DNA of 64,000 bases from Pyricularia pennisetigena (lineage: Eukaryota; Ascomycota; Sordariomycetes; Magnaporthales; Pyriculariaceae), in contig NW_021940923.1 in NCBI RefSeq assembly GCF_004337985.1, forward strand, positions 124,001 to 188,000, read 5' to 3'. Under the pieces are notes generated by a model that saw nothing but the letters and a program-made list of their open reading frames with translations, ran no database searches and had not been told where the DNA came from. Position numbers and translations under genes: made by a program. Shown here in pieces: positions 1 through 11,634 of the stretch. Positions within the stretch are counted from its first letter, which is position 1, and each line of letters begins with the position of its first letter.

Positions 1-186
1 AGCAACTGGCCCCTCAACCACCAGATGGGCTACACCGGCGACAGGGGCGGCGAGCAGCCCCTCGTCAGCTGGGACACCATGACCCAGGCCGCCCGGAACG
101 CCCTCGAGTGGACCGACTTTGGCGCCGCTGGTGTGCCGTTCAAGGATGGCAGCTTCCAGAGCAACCTGGCCAAGGTTTTCAACTGA
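1..186 (+). CDS. C-terminal end of an unidentified protein (partial)
   Basis: Frame 1 is open from the first base to a TGA at 184-186 and gives 61 residues ending in LAKVFN. The codons are GC-rich in the third position, like the confirmed genes of this window, and an AT-rich tail with a typical 3' untranslated look follows at once. The residues (NHQMGYTGDRGGEQ, then an aromatic and Gly-rich end) suggest the tail of an enzyme, possibly secreted, but I do not recognise the family. The gene continues upstream of the window, so start, length and domains cannot be judged. Confidence 0.7.
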   Translation, partial: SNWPLNHQMGYTGDRGGEQPLVSWDTMTQAARNALEWTDFGAAGVPFKDGSFQSNLAKVFN

Positions 187-859
187 GCCTTCCTTGGCTT
201 GTTTTGTTGAATGAAGCGCTTCCTCAAATTTCTGTAGTATATATTTATTTGGCTCTTGTATCTATCTATCTTTTATTGCTTAATGACTATTATTTCGTCT
301 TTGCCCTCTAATCTCAATCGCTTGCATCCAAACATGGCCCGTGCCAGGTCTCAGCCCAGAAAAGCAGAAAATCCTCCCCCGCATGGATCCCTGATATCAT
401 CTTTGACGATCTTTGCCTACCGTGGTGCAATCGCCCGACACCCTGCCACGCTATTGAGCGTGTCGAGTAATTTGCCGACGGATGAGGAAGGTAAACACGG
501 TTAAAGTAGGAAATAATATTGCATGTTATAGCAGTCAAATTCCTGCTGCTAAAAGAAGCTGCCTTGTGATCGGCAAGCCACGTTGCCCGTTTCCTATCGC
601 CTATCCTCTCCCAAAAAGGAAATTTCCAAAGGAGCTTTCGCCGTAAAGCCAGGCATGTAGCGCAATCCAATCTGGTGTCGAGATGTGCAAACATGATTGC
701 GGCAAGAAAAAGAAAAGAAAACCTGGGGCGCAGATTGGTACAAGCCCCTAGTAGTCTGGGCATCCTCCGAGGACATGTATTTAGAATGTATATGATTCTC
801 CTCTCTGCCGACAAGCTCTTCTGCGATACGCTGAGCATATACGAGGCATCGTTGTTGTG
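187..859. other. intergenic, no gene seen
   Basis: AT-rich 3' flank of the first gene. The 212-codon minus-strand reading frame across 314-952 has a composition unlike the real exons and matches nothing I recognise, so I do not call it. Confidence 0.5.
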
Positions 860-861
860 TA

Positions 862-2173
862 TCAACACAATTGACAATATCTCGAGCATGGCGAAGAGTC
901 TCGATTCATCAACTCGTTGAAAGCAGGTTGACATTTCCGATCCATGGCGCACAGGACTTCAACCCAGTTGTTGTAACGGGATTCCTTGGGGGTGAAGACC
1001 CTCCATATAAGCCTGCCAAGGTCTCGAAACTCCCAAATCATCAAAGCATCGACCAAGAATTCAAACAGCTTGACCCAGGCCAAGGAGCCTGGTCAGCTTT
1101 ATGATCCCAAGGAGAACCCTCATCTAGATATGCATTAAACACCCATTAGTTCAAGACCTGGTCTAAAGCAAAGAGCCTCTAATGAAAATTGATACTTCAC
1201 TTGAGACAAGCATGCCTCTGCCGAGTCTAGAGCTGGCCAATGGTCAACCAAAAGCGACGGTGCCTCCTTCGTAATTTTTTGCTGCTCCAATATGGGCCAG
1301 GGGACCAAGTCCGCCCCAATGAGAAACTTCCAGTTAATCCCCAAGGCGTCGGAAATATCATACTTTGGTCTCACCCCCGCCAGGCAACCAAGCTTCTCTA
1401 TCTGCCCAGTTTCGAACAGATACCGCCCGTACTGGCCTTGGATGTACCTGTTGTCTAAGCGGTGAGCCAGGTGTTGCTCGAGCCAGCTGAAAATCAACTG
1501 GAACTTGCCGAGTCTCCGGGAGTCGCGAAAACTTGACGAGGCTGTCTCTCAGATCGTCCACTACAGGAACTTGTATGCGTTTCGTCTGCAGCCCTCTCGA
1601 GTCTGCCTTTCTGTCACCACCGACAGCGATAAGCTCCTCGGAGGAATTATCCGTGTTCAGCTCTCTAATCCACGAGACGAACTTTTGCTTTTCAATGCGT
1701 AGCGCTTGAATTTGAGTCCTGTTGCATTTTCTTCATCAACTGTCTGTCGAAGCCTGAAGAGTAGAACGTGGCGGCAGCGTCGCGCAGATCTGGCCGTGCA
1801 AATGACACATCATGGGCCGCGGTGTAACAGGCAATGAAACAACCTGCACCAAAGCCAGCTCGAAGATATTGCAAAGGGGCTGGACAAGGCAATGCAGATG
1901 GATAAACTCGACCGGGCTCCTGTGAAGATTCCAGTGTGGAATTCTCTGGACAGCCCACTCAAGATTTGTTCCTCCACAGTTCCATTCCAAATCCGAGCAG
2001 ATTGAAACCCACCCGCTTGCATGGTTACGCGGATACAAAGTAACCACCTCCTTACCAAGACTTCCCGCGCTTATGAAAACAGAGCCCCCACGCTTTAAGC
2101 TTCCGGCTCTGTAAGCAACAACACACCAACACCTTGGGAGGAGGTCCTGTTCCGCAACGGCTCGGTCGGACAT
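862..2173 (-). pseudogene. frame-broken coding relic, family unknown
   Basis: Several minus-strand stretches read like protein but lie in different frames: about 2173-1736 (starting MSDRAVAEQDLL), about 1702-1505, 1497-1135 (SWLEQHLAHRLDNRYIQGQY onwards) and 1083-862 (WVKLFEFLVDALMIWEFRDL onwards). They follow one another in order on one strand, and frame changes or stops separate them at places without good splice sites. That pattern suggests a single gene of about 400 codons that has decayed. I do not recognise the family. It might instead be a poorly spliced live gene, which transcript data would show. Confidence is low because no piece exceeds about 145 codons. Confidence 0.3.
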
Positions 2174-2811
2174 TTTAGCCGTTTCCCCAGGTATAAGCCA
2201 GGGATTTAGTTGTTTGGTGAGTAAGACTCAGACCACCACCCTCTTTTGACTTGCGCGTGTCCACACCCATACGACCCAACCCTGGGCAGTAAACCATCTG
2301 TAGCAGCGTCGTCACCTTTCAACATGTTATGTGTGGCTCAGCGAGCCGGGTTTACCGAAAGAGGAAGCATGTTTCTGCATGCCTCATTGGACGTAGTGCT
2401 GACGATTCGACGAATTAGACCAACATCCAGACTTCAACGTTGCTTGCAAGTTGCAACCATCGAGACCTCTGCTTAATCAAGAATCATTCAGTCTCGTGCT
2501 GACTGACAGCGCCCTTTTCGTGAGCTCTGTCATCAATCCAGATGCTCTGTCATCAGTTCAGAATCCCCGGTGAGGCATCAAATTCAAACTAAGCACCCCG
2601 CCGCATGAGGTAGTTGTCTGGCGGTGTGCAGCTTCACCGACTGCGACGAATTCAGGTCAGGTGAGGCTTTTTTCAGAGGTGATTCAGTCAGATTTTGACT
2701 GTCGAGTCTCGTTCGCCTGGTCTCAACGCGCGGCGATGGTGGTCAGAAATAGAAATGATACGAAGCGGCGGCTACCAAACCGAAGATGGGCCATCAAAGA
2801 AGGAAATCGTG
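2174..2811. other. intergenic, upstream region of the 8-Cys secreted protein
   Basis: No coding frame of note. The only clear element is the TATA box at its right end, described separately. Confidence 0.5.
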
Positions 2812-2819
2812 TATAAATA
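2812..2819 (+). promoter_or_regulatory. TATA box of the 8-Cys secreted protein gene
   Basis: A TATAAATA string lies 134 bases before the ATG at 2953. The spacing leaves room for a 5' leader of about 100 bases that is CA-rich, as is common for strongly expressed fungal genes. Confidence 0.5.
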
Positions 2820-2952
2820 GGGAGAAACACTCTCCACTGCGAGCAACTCTATTGTTTGCATCATCAAGCTCATTGTAAGCTCATTGTCACCGTCAACCCT
2901 CTCAGAGACAGCTTGCTCACCAAACCAACCATCAACACTCAAAGTCGCCAAA

Positions 2953-3365
2953 ATGGTCAAGATCTTTGCCATCGCCACCGCCGCCATCGCCCTCGTGGGC
3001 CAGGTCGCCGCTCAGGACCCTCCGGTTGGGCCGACTTGCAGCCCGGGCCAGATCTACTGTGGCTTCCGACTGCTTGACGGCGTCTGTAAGTTTGCTGGCC
3101 ACCAGTTTTTGTTCATCACGTCACGTCCAGACGAGAAAAGGCTGACCCCCCCCACGACACACCAGCCGGCCCGTTCTGGCGGCCACGCATCGAGGCTATC
3201 CGCCCGCCCGTCCCGAGCCCCGACGACTCCACTTTCCGCTGCGTGACGCCGACCACCGTCGAGCTGGTGCAGCTGTGCACGGCCCTGCCGGGTAACCAGC
3301 GGTGCCAGCCCAACAGCAGCAACAAGTGCACCGGTCCTTTCGATGACTGCTGCGCTCCGGCTTAG
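2953..3365 (+). CDS. small secreted cysteine-rich protein (8 Cys)
   Basis: Two exons, 2953-3085 and 3166-3365, are joined by an 80-base GTAAGT..CAG intron and encode 110 residues. The ATG sits in a good context (CCAAAATGG). Residues 1-20 (MVKIFAIATAAIALVGQVAA) are a clear secretion signal. The mature part has eight cysteines, including a CC pair four residues from the end, which suggests four disulfides. Reading through the intron would add a ninth Cys and then lose the C-terminal cysteines, so the spliced form is preferred. No enzyme motif is visible. The size and even Cys count fit an apoplastic effector-like or cell-surface protein, but the function is unknown. It stands alone, with a TATA box upstream. 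Confidence 0.8.
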
Positions 3366-3816
3366 AGAGCTGGCAAGATTTGCAGGGACAACCCCATGGA
3401 CCTCGTTTTCCTAGCAAATGTAGTTTGAGTGCGTCTTTTACTTCTAGTCACTCTTTTGAGCTTGTTAAACTCGTCTTGAATAAAAAAAAGTTGGCCAACA
3501 ATCAAAAGATCTCGACTGCTGTTTGATGCATAATTAATGTGCTGGCACTGCTGGGTGGGCATGCGCACAAGATTCTGAGAGTTCAAGGGCACACACACAC
3601 CGAGCATGATACTGTGTTTATATACCTCAAGTATTGCAAAACGAGACTAGTCTAGATGCTAAACGCTAACGAGTGACGGGTGAATGTCGCACAAACTGGC
3701 TAATCTTTTTTTTGTCTCTTTTTTTTTTTTCATCTATAAACCACGACAAAACCAAAAACCAACAGCATGCTAGCGGTCAAAGCTCTCCAAATCACGGGCT
3801 TCATCTGACGTCTTGT
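3366..3816. other. intergenic between convergent genes
   Basis: 3' flanks of the 8-Cys gene and of the asparagine-synthetase-like gene. It contains a short T-rich run near 3718-3732 and no coding frame. Confidence 0.5.
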
Positions 3817-6512
3817 TCACTCCAGCGAGGCGGTGGCTACGCCAAACCTCTGGCTGATTACAACAAAAGATGCCGCCGCCAGGCAGGGTGTGAAATTTTT
3901 ACCGCGCGACTCGGGGTCGAAGACGTGTTCCAAATGGCCTTGTATCTTGGGCCAGTCGAGGAAGCCGACGGCGTCGACGTTTTCCTTGGTCAGGAGCCGC
4001 TTGAGAAGCTGGTGGATGGGCCCCCCGGGGCCGTACATGTTTGACGCCATGAAGCTGTGCTTGGGTCGGGTGTAGATCTCGTCGGTGACGAAGGGCCTGG
4101 CCGCCTCGCGCAGGATGAGCTTTTCTCGGAACTTGGTGATGAGCTCCTGGCCGTCGTTGGTCCTGAAGATGGTCTCGCCGCTGTTCAGGTCGGAGCCCCC
4201 CGGGAAGTATCCGTTCTTGACGCTGGGCGGTAGCCGGGTCGAAAGTTCAAGCACCTTGTGGTCCAGGATGGGCGGCCGACCCTCGATGCTGTTGGCCATC
4301 TCTGTCCGGTCGCCGTTCAGAGGGATGACCAGGTTGCTGAGGATGATCTTGTGGTTGAAGTAGACTGAGGAGTTGAGCGGATGCCACTTCTCCCGGATGC
4401 TATCCAGGGTGCTCTGGTCCAGGCAGTCCAGCACGTTGTTTATCCTCCGGTCGATGTTGTACCTGGCGAGGAGTTTGGGGTGGAGAAGGTGCACGCCGCC
4501 GGCGTTATCAAAAAGGAACGGCGTGCTCGCATGGTTCATCCTGTCCCACGTCTCGGGCTTGACCTCCTTTAGCAGCTGGGGCAGCTCGGGACTGTTCAAG
4601 GCCGCCCACAGGTTGAACATTTGTTCGCGAACTGGACCACGCAGCTTGTCGATATCTCTGTTCATTGCTGCGTCGGGCCGCGAGTAGTCTGGCTCCGTGA
4701 CCAGGTCCGGGAGCACCCAAGGATATCTATTCCGTGGTCAGCGAAGCTAGCACGCCCTGGGAAAAGGGCTGGACAGAGAGATAGATAAACAAGCAAATCC
4801 AACCTACCCGGCAAACGTCTCATCGGCACCTTCACCTGTCAAGATGACGGTGATGCCGCTCTCGCGAGCGAGTCGGGACAAGGCAACCTTGGCGCAAATC
4901 GAGAGGTTGGCCATCGTCTGTCTTGGAATCGGTCAGCCCTGACGCGTCCTGGCCGTACGTTATTTCATAGCGGCAGGCACATGGGGCATATGCGCGCGCG
5001 TAAGAAATGACCTACTCGCAAAACCAACATGCGTCCTCAAACGTCGAGGCCAAAAGCTCCTCATCCGCATTTAGCGTCTTTTCCTTTACCCCCAGGAACT
5101 TGGCCGTCCTGCTCGCAATAGCTGCAACCCAACGATATCAGCATCTGGTCTAGTCAATGCCCTGACTAATTTTTTTTTTTTTTCCTTTCTTTCGTTCCAA
5201 GACGCGAAACAGAGAAAACTCACCAGCCTCATTGTACACCGAATCGCCCTTGTCGCTGTTCACGGCGATGGTGAAGGTGGTCATTCGTTCCGATGCTTTC
5301 TGGCTGCCCGCCGTGACGCCCTCCTCGTCGATGAGCTTCTTTGCAATGCCCGCGACGAGCGACGAGTCGAGACCGCCCGATAGATAGATGCCCACCGGCA
5401 CGTCGGCTCGAAGCCGGAGCCGCACGGCATTGACCAGTTCTGCACGCAGCTCCTCGACCATTTCTTCCATGGACCGGTTGTCGACTTTGGTCTATGTCAG
5501 GCAGGGCCCATGGGTGGTGTCAGGTCAGCAAGGTGGGCCGGGTCATAGTCTCATATATTTGCAAAATATCCCTCCCTCGCACACGTAGATTGACGTACCT
5601 TGTCGGGAAAATCAAAATCCCAGTATTTGGAATGGGTCATGGTTCCATCCCTAGTGACCCTCATGTAGAATCCAGGTTCAATCTAGAAGAGCAAATCAGC
5701 ATTAGTAAAAGTAGTAGACAAGTCATGTTTTTTTTTCTTTTTTTTTTTTTTTTTTTTCTTAGGCATCTGCGTCAGTAACATTACCCTGTTGACACCCTTG
5801 AAAATGGTGTTGGGGCCGATCTGGGTTATGCCCATTGCGATCTTTTCCACGGCCCACTCCGGCTTCCAGCCCATGCCCAAAAACCCCTTGATCTCCGAGG
5901 CGAACCACAACTCGTCCTGGACGACGGTGTAAAACAGCGGCTTGATGCCGCACCGGTCGCGGCAGGCAAAGACCTCGCCGGAGCGGTCGTCGTAGATGAC
6001 CATGGAAAACTCCCCGCGGCAGTGCTCCAGGAACGCCGGGGCGCCGTATCGCTGGTACAAGGCGACGACCACTTCCGAGTCGCTGTGGCCCTTGAACCTG
6101 TAGCCGGCGTCGACGCACTCCTGGCGGAGGCGGTCGTGGTCGTAGATCTCGCCGTTGATCACGGCATGGATGTGTCCTTGGTCGTCGTGCAGGGGCTGGT
6201 TTCCCTCGGCCGAGAGATCAATGATGGTGAGCCGGGCATGCGCGAGCCCTTTTGTTATTTGTTTTTTAGCCAAAAGAGAAAAAAAAAAGTCCAGCGTCGT
6301 CCAGTGTGTGAACTAAAGGCGGTTCAGGGTTGATACATACCAACTCTTGCCGTCGGGTCAATCCAGATTCCCCGAGCGTCCGGGCCGCGGTGCGCCATGA
6401 AATCGAGGCTTTTGGAAAGCCTGCTTTCCTTGTCGGCCCTCGTCGCTGCCGCGTGTCCGTTGGTCTCCGCATCATGGCGACATAACGACACGATAACCGA
6501 TGCGCCGCACAT
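3817..6512 (-). CDS. asparagine synthetase-like glutamine amidotransferase, 7 exons
   Basis: Exons 6512-6341, 6248-5785, 5682-5599, 5491-5224, 5121-5016, 4921-4808 and 4726-3817 join in frame to 705 residues. The start was chosen so that Cys2 follows Met1 (MCGASV), because in this family the exposed N-terminal Cys cleaves glutamine. The ATG nine bases upstream would bury it. The glutaminase domain shows HRGPD at 41-45 and NGEIYD near 89. The synthetase domain has the ATP pyrophosphatase loop SGGLDSS at 278-284 and a GEGADE box in exon 6. The known reaction is aspartate + glutamine + ATP to asparagine. Fungal relatives of this length are often lineage-specific paralogs beside the housekeeping enzyme, so another acceptor is possible. 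Intron 2 contains a homopolymer of about 30 bases. It is cytosolic, with no signal peptide. Confidence 0.85.
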
Positions 6513-7395
6513 TTTTGACAAGGAGATGGGCAGGCCAAAGTTGCTGAGTTGCCAGAAGTTGTATGCGATATATGCTCAGCTATATTTGGGTAGAGTCGGT
6601 GTACCAAGGCCTGGCGAGGCGTAAAAAAAAGAGCAGAGGAGGTCCAAAGTTTATATACATGTTCATTTGCTTTCCCATCAAATGGTGGAAATGGAATCGG
6701 CCCAAGAGCGCCACCGGTTTCGACAAATCGGGGTTGAACATCTCCCCCGAAACAGAACGGATTTCGGCCATCAAGTGTTCTGAAGACCGGTAAAGCGACT
6801 ATAAAACTCGGACATGACATGTATGTAATTTACGTAAAGGGACAAAAAAGTACCGAACCAAAATCACCCACCGCTGCTTGTTCTGCTCACCCCGCAGCTT
6901 CCGTGGTCGTAAGAGGGGATCGGAATCGGGAGTATTGAGCCTTTGCCGAGCATCGAGGCTGGCCCTGTAAACTCTTCATGGCGGTTTTCTGGTCCTTATT
7001 TACAGTAGATTGGTTCGACGTACGTAGTAGCTGAGCTTGCAACTTGCGATCGCCAAGACGGGGTATCCCCAGTCAACCGCTGTTGTCTCCCCCACTGTTT
7101 CCCGTTCCCTGGTCTCTTGGGTACCTACACAAATATCAATCAGTAAACTCATTCACCTCGGTCACTCGCTGTTGGTGTTGGTTTTGGTGTGGACCGTATT
7201 TTGACGGCTGCCAACGTGGCATCGGCCGTATTGTTGTTTCCCGACGGTAGGAATTCGTTTCTAACCCAATCCTCACGATCCTTGTCCATGTCGCTGCAAT
7301 TTGTCGAAAAGACTCGTCACAAATCGTATAAACTCATGTTATTTATTATGCATTATCGTATCCAAACAAAAAGCTCGCTGGGGTATCGACAGTCC

Positions 7396-7399
<4 letters not shown>
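6513..7399. other. intergenic, promoter side of the asparagine-synthetase-like gene
   Basis: No supported gene. The first few hundred bases are the likely promoter of the minus-strand gene ending at 6512. Open frames here are short and without family features. Confidence 0.5.
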
Positions 7400-7454
<55 letters not shown>

Positions 7455-7456
7455 TC
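7400..7456. repeat. (CT)n microsatellite
   Basis: An almost pure run of CT dinucleotides of about 57 bases, about 50 bases before the assembly gap. Confidence 0.95.
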
Positions 7457-7503
7457 TGTTCTTGGCACAATCCCTCCCGAATTAAACTTTTTCTTTCGGC
7501 TTG

Positions 7504-7580
7504 NNNNNNNNNNNNNNNNNNNNNNNNNNNNNNNNNNNNNNNNNNNNNNNNNNNNNNNNNNNNNNNNNNNNNNNNNNNNN
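7504..7580. other. assembly gap (77 N)
   Basis: Run of undetermined bases. It lies between the (CT)n repeat and the 3' end of the small membrane protein gene, so repeat sequence probably caused the gap. Confidence 1.
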
Positions 7581-7612
7581 TCCTCGTTGAACCTTGTGCA
7601 CGAGTCGCGTCA

Positions 7613-7981
7613 TCAGCGATAGTGGGCCGGCGCGGGCTGCTGCACGCCGTAGTCGGGCCCTCTCCTCCTGCCCATCATGCCGTTGAGCTTGCCCATGAAG
7701 CCACCGCCGCCGTTCTGGTGGGCCATGGGAGGGCCGCCGTAGTGGACCTTCTCCTGGTTTCGGGCGCGCTTCTTGCGGAAGCAGCAGCAGTAGCAGCAGA
7801 GGAGGAAGGCCACAAAGACGACGAAGCCGGCGATGGCGATACCGGCGATGGCGCCGGCTGCGAGACGACGGCCGCGTCCTTGGGCGCGCTGTGGGGTCAA
7901 CCGTCAGTATTTCTTTTTCTTCTCACGGGGCGGGGTAATGGTGGAGGGCCAACTCACTGCTTCAAGCATATGATACTCCAT
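7613..7981 (-). CDS. small single-pass membrane protein with Cys-rich juxtamembrane segment
   Basis: Two exons, 7981-7958 (eight codons, MEYHMLEA) and 7888-7613, are joined by a GTGAGT..CAG intron of 69 bases and give 99 residues. After a short Arg/Gly-rich stretch comes one hydrophobic helix (about residues 19-38) that runs into CCYCCCF and then a basic RKKRAR segment. The tail is Gly, Pro and Tyr-rich. The cysteines beside the membrane are probable palmitoylation sites, and the basic run suggests a cytosolic C-terminus. The tiny first exon is easily missed, and the remaining frame would lack a normal start without it. I believe this matches a widespread uncharacterised family of ascomycete small membrane proteins, but the role is unknown. 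Confidence 0.75.
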
Positions 7982-9337
7982 GTTTGCTGAGGCTTTTGAA
8001 GCTGCTGTATAAAAGCAGAGAAGGAGGCTTTGTATTGTTTGTATTGTTTGGTCTTTTGTCTGGAAGAACCCCGAGTGTGGTAGGTTCCGGAATGCACGCG
8101 CAACAAGAGATGAGGAGAAAAAAAAAAGTTGGGTTGTATGTGTGCTTTAATTTGAGGATGCACCCTGAATAATTCTTGTGCTTGATCAAACAGCTACAAG
8201 TCTCTTATATGCTGAAATGTACGTTGCTAAAAAAACAGCCCCCGGAGACGCCAAGATCCAAGACGTAATAACACTAGGTATAGCATAACGTCATAACGTG
8301 TGGCTGATTGTTCAAAATGGGGCCCTGGGGTTTATCCACCAGAACCTGCGCAGTCTAGAGTCTAGACTCTAGACCGACCAACAGGCGCGTCAGCCCAGCG
8401 TCGAGCAATCTCATCCAAAAGAAGTTGAACGCTTTTTGACAAATGGACATGTCTTGTCAGGGTACCATAGTAAACCTAAACCACAAGACAACAAACACAT
8501 GAATGGCTGTGGTGTGGCGCAGGGAACGGTGAGGTCATATCTACGACCGTGCCCAGACACAGAACGCGCGGCCCAGGCAAAAAAAGCTGGAGGAAGGGGA
8601 TCCACTTAGCCCACAGTGATGAGGGCTTGAAGGGCTTTGCTAATGCCGGCTTGGCTCCTGGCAGCTGAGCGCCGGTTGGGGTTGGCGCCGACGTCTGCCC
8701 GGTTAACACGGCTCCACGGAGATGGGGCTTGGCCAGAAAGACTTGCTGTCAGAAGAGCCTAGGCGGGATGCCGGATCCATTCATTAAAGTTTTAGTTTTT
8801 TTTTTTTTTTTTTTTTTTTTTTATCGCCATGTCGCCAACAAGAGGAACTGGAAAACTCCTCGACGTCATTTTGCACTTGCCGATAAACCGGATCGCCCTG
8901 AAAGAAATTGACAGACAAAAAAAACCTGCAACAACCAGGTCGGTGCGTTGATGCATGCGTTCATCTATTTTACGATGGGGATTTGGTTGATTTCAAGCTG
9001 TCAATCGCGTATTTTGTTAACGATACGTATGCACGCACTCAATTCAGAATCTGCCGTCGTAACTACGTAGTATTTCCTCACTCTTTACCACTCCCTCATG
9101 TGCCGCACATCCGTCAAACCGGTACGGTCCGCGCATGTCAGGTATGACGCACAACAGATTTGATGAGATTTCTGCTCAGCATAGAAAAAAAAAAAAAAAA
9201 GGCTGTGCACAAGACTAATCGACTTAACCTTCTATCTCCATCGCAGCGATAACGCTCCGCAAGTGACGAGCTGCAACAATGCCCCAGAGCCCACAATGGA
9301 CCCGATCCATCCTGGCCCACCGCCGTATCGTTCGTAT
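7982..9337. other. intergenic, no gene seen
   Basis: Contains a perfect 22-base palindrome (8353-8374), a T-run of about 27 bases (8796-8822) and an A-run near 9184-9200. Open frames are short and show no signal peptide or family motif. Confidence 0.5.
8353..8374. repeat. perfect 22-bp palindrome built on CTAGA units
   Basis: The sequence reads the same on both strands over 22 bases and consists of nested XbaI-like TCTAGA sites around a central TCTAGA. It lies in a non-coding spacer. Confidence 0.8.
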
Positions 9338-11634
9338 TCACACAAGAGTCAGGACTCGACTTTCCATCGTCTTGAGCCATTCTAGCTTTGGCGGCCTCAG
9401 TTTTGCGAACCCCACTCGCTTGAAAGTTTCGTTCGGGTGGTCGTCGCCCGCACTTTGAATAATCAGGCAGACGGCCTCGGAATTGGACCACCTTGGATCC
9501 TCTGGAACCTTGTCGTCCGTGTAGATGAGCAAAAGCCAGTACTCTTGGTCCTGCACGAGCTCAAGATCCGGATCCCAATCGGCCTTGGGGCCTTGCTTGG
9601 TGACTACCGAGAGCATATACTCGGCAGACTCCATTCGCATCTGGAAAAGGCCCGTCAAGTGCATGGACTGAGCGTCATCAGGGCCGACCGGCTCGTCGAA
9701 GCTCGCCGTCCCGACCATGCCCGGGTCTGTCGGGGTAGTATAGACTACTTGGCTGCTTCGCAACAGCGGCTTGACCAGAGCTCGAAGCACGAGCGAGGCA
9801 GCACCGATCTCCCCGTAAGGGTTTCCAGGGATCCGGGGTTCGACGCTGTAGTCGATCAAGATGGCGCTCGAGGGGCTGGGTTCCAAAATCGAACCAGATT
9901 CTGCATAGCCCCTGAAAAGGACCTCTTCGTCGGTGACTGCCCACGACCACGACGGCGCGCGGTAGGGTCCGGAGGCGTGTCGGCAGAACTCTCGGTCGGC
10001 CATCCACAGCAACCCTCGCCGGAAGTCGGTGGTCCAGATGCCTGCGATGTAGTCTCCTCCGATCGCGGCTTGGAGTCTCTGCGCGAGACCAGAGAAGGCC
10101 GGGAGCTTATCGGAGCCATACGTCAACTTCCTTGCCGAGTAGGCGCTGACGAGCTCATAATACTCGCTCAAGAGCACGCTGATGTCGGAGGCCGGCGGCT
10201 GCTGATGCATGATGTCAGAGTATATCACGCGAGACAGGCTGGCGTATGCTTCGCCCGGAGTCCTGTTCCCGGGAGGGAGGCCATCGGAGGAGAGGAAAGT
10301 CTGAGGGCATCTCCAGTACAGCATGTCTTTCCCGTACAGGATATGTCGTGGCGAAAGCATGTATTCCTGCAGCGTCCATCCTCGCCGCGTCAGCGCGCAT
10401 CCCATGTCCAAGGCGCGGAAGGTGTCTTCGGCCGGGTCTCTGCGATAAACAGTGACCTCGGGTAAACTCGTGCATCCCCGACTTGAAAGTGGCAGCGACG
10501 TGCTCTTGTGGCGTTCCGCGACAGGAGGACCACACTTTAGGATGCCCTCCTTGCTGCCGCTCGAGACCATTGCGGAAATGGTGACTGTGGAATTGCGATA
10601 GACCGACCCCATCATCTTGGACTCGCTGTCCCAGTCCGACTTTGAGTCTTGTTGAATACACAGAGAATCGATCCAGAGATAGCGCAGGCCGAGGTTGCGA
10701 GTTATGGCGACGGCATCGCGGAAGTTGGCAGGCAACGTGGATATCTGGATACTTTGCTGGAAAGGTTCCATCGTTTCGGTCGTCAAAAGAGGGGATATGG
10801 CACCACCCCAGCAGTGGCTGAGTGCGACGTAGTCGGCCTTGAGCCCCTGTGACACGAACAGCGATACCGTGGGTGAGTCCAGTGAGCAGCCGACGTCGAT
10901 AACTCGGGTGGGTAGCTCGTGAAGCTGCTCTGAGAGGCAGGATTCGTGAAGAAGGCGGCAGTCTGACAACCACTGCCTGGCCAGACTGTAGTTCGCCCGA
11001 GACCCCAGGTCGGTGTCAACTTGCAACCTCCCCACCCGAAGATTGCTAACGAGCAACGGTTGACCTGATTGTTGCTGTGAGTGAGTGTGGACGATTCTTG
11101 TGGACGGTTGCGCTAGATACATAACTGACCTCTAGGAGACTCCATAGTCAACCGTAGCGGAGGCATTGACCACTCCGTCTCGTCGTGACTTTGGACTTCC
11201 AAAGGGCCGACCTGGACCATGATTTCGTCAAAGACTTGGGCTTCTTCGATGGTCTGGCGATGGTATAGATGAGTGGCGTTTACGCAGAGCTTGATGTCGG
11301 AAACATGAAGGGACTTTGCGACGGCATACATGGTATTCGAGCCAGCTGGTGGCGATGGCAGTTGGCCCGAATCCCATTCGTCGGGCCATATCAAAGGGTC
11401 TTCGTCATCTATGCAGATACTTCGCTGGAAGCATTCGAGGACAAGCCCACAGAAACCACAACCGTCGCCGGCTGACCTCTCCAAGTCATCAAAAGATGCG
11501 TGATGTCGGTAGTAAGATTCCTGGGGAAATGAGTGCGCGGTGAACTCGATGCGGGCCAGCTCGACCAGAGATTCAATCGATAGTTGGGCACATTCGCTAC
11601 ATCTTTTCCAAGTCTCATTGACGGGTTGATCCAT
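9338..11634 (-). CDS. HET-domain protein (heterokaryon incompatibility family)
   Basis: Two exons, 11634-11130 and 11064-9338, are joined by a 65-base intron and give 743 residues. The N-terminal region has a CxxC pair (RCSECAQL) and a second Cys pair (GCGFCGL), usual before HET domains. The HET domain follows, with its two signatures ALSHCWG at about 249-255 and RYLWIDSLCIQQD about 55 residues later. The long C-terminal half is rich in Trp and Leu and has no recognised module. HET proteins trigger cell death after fusion with an incompatible partner, and the domain is related to TIR. An upstream in-frame ATG at 11790 would add 52 residues with a hydrophobic stretch. I prefer 11634 because related proteins start shortly before the CxxC. 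Confidence 0.9.

Noticed and set aside
314..952. 212-codon minus-strand frame after the first gene
   Set aside because: No motif, no signal peptide, composition unlike the confirmed exons, and no promoter-like sequence upstream.
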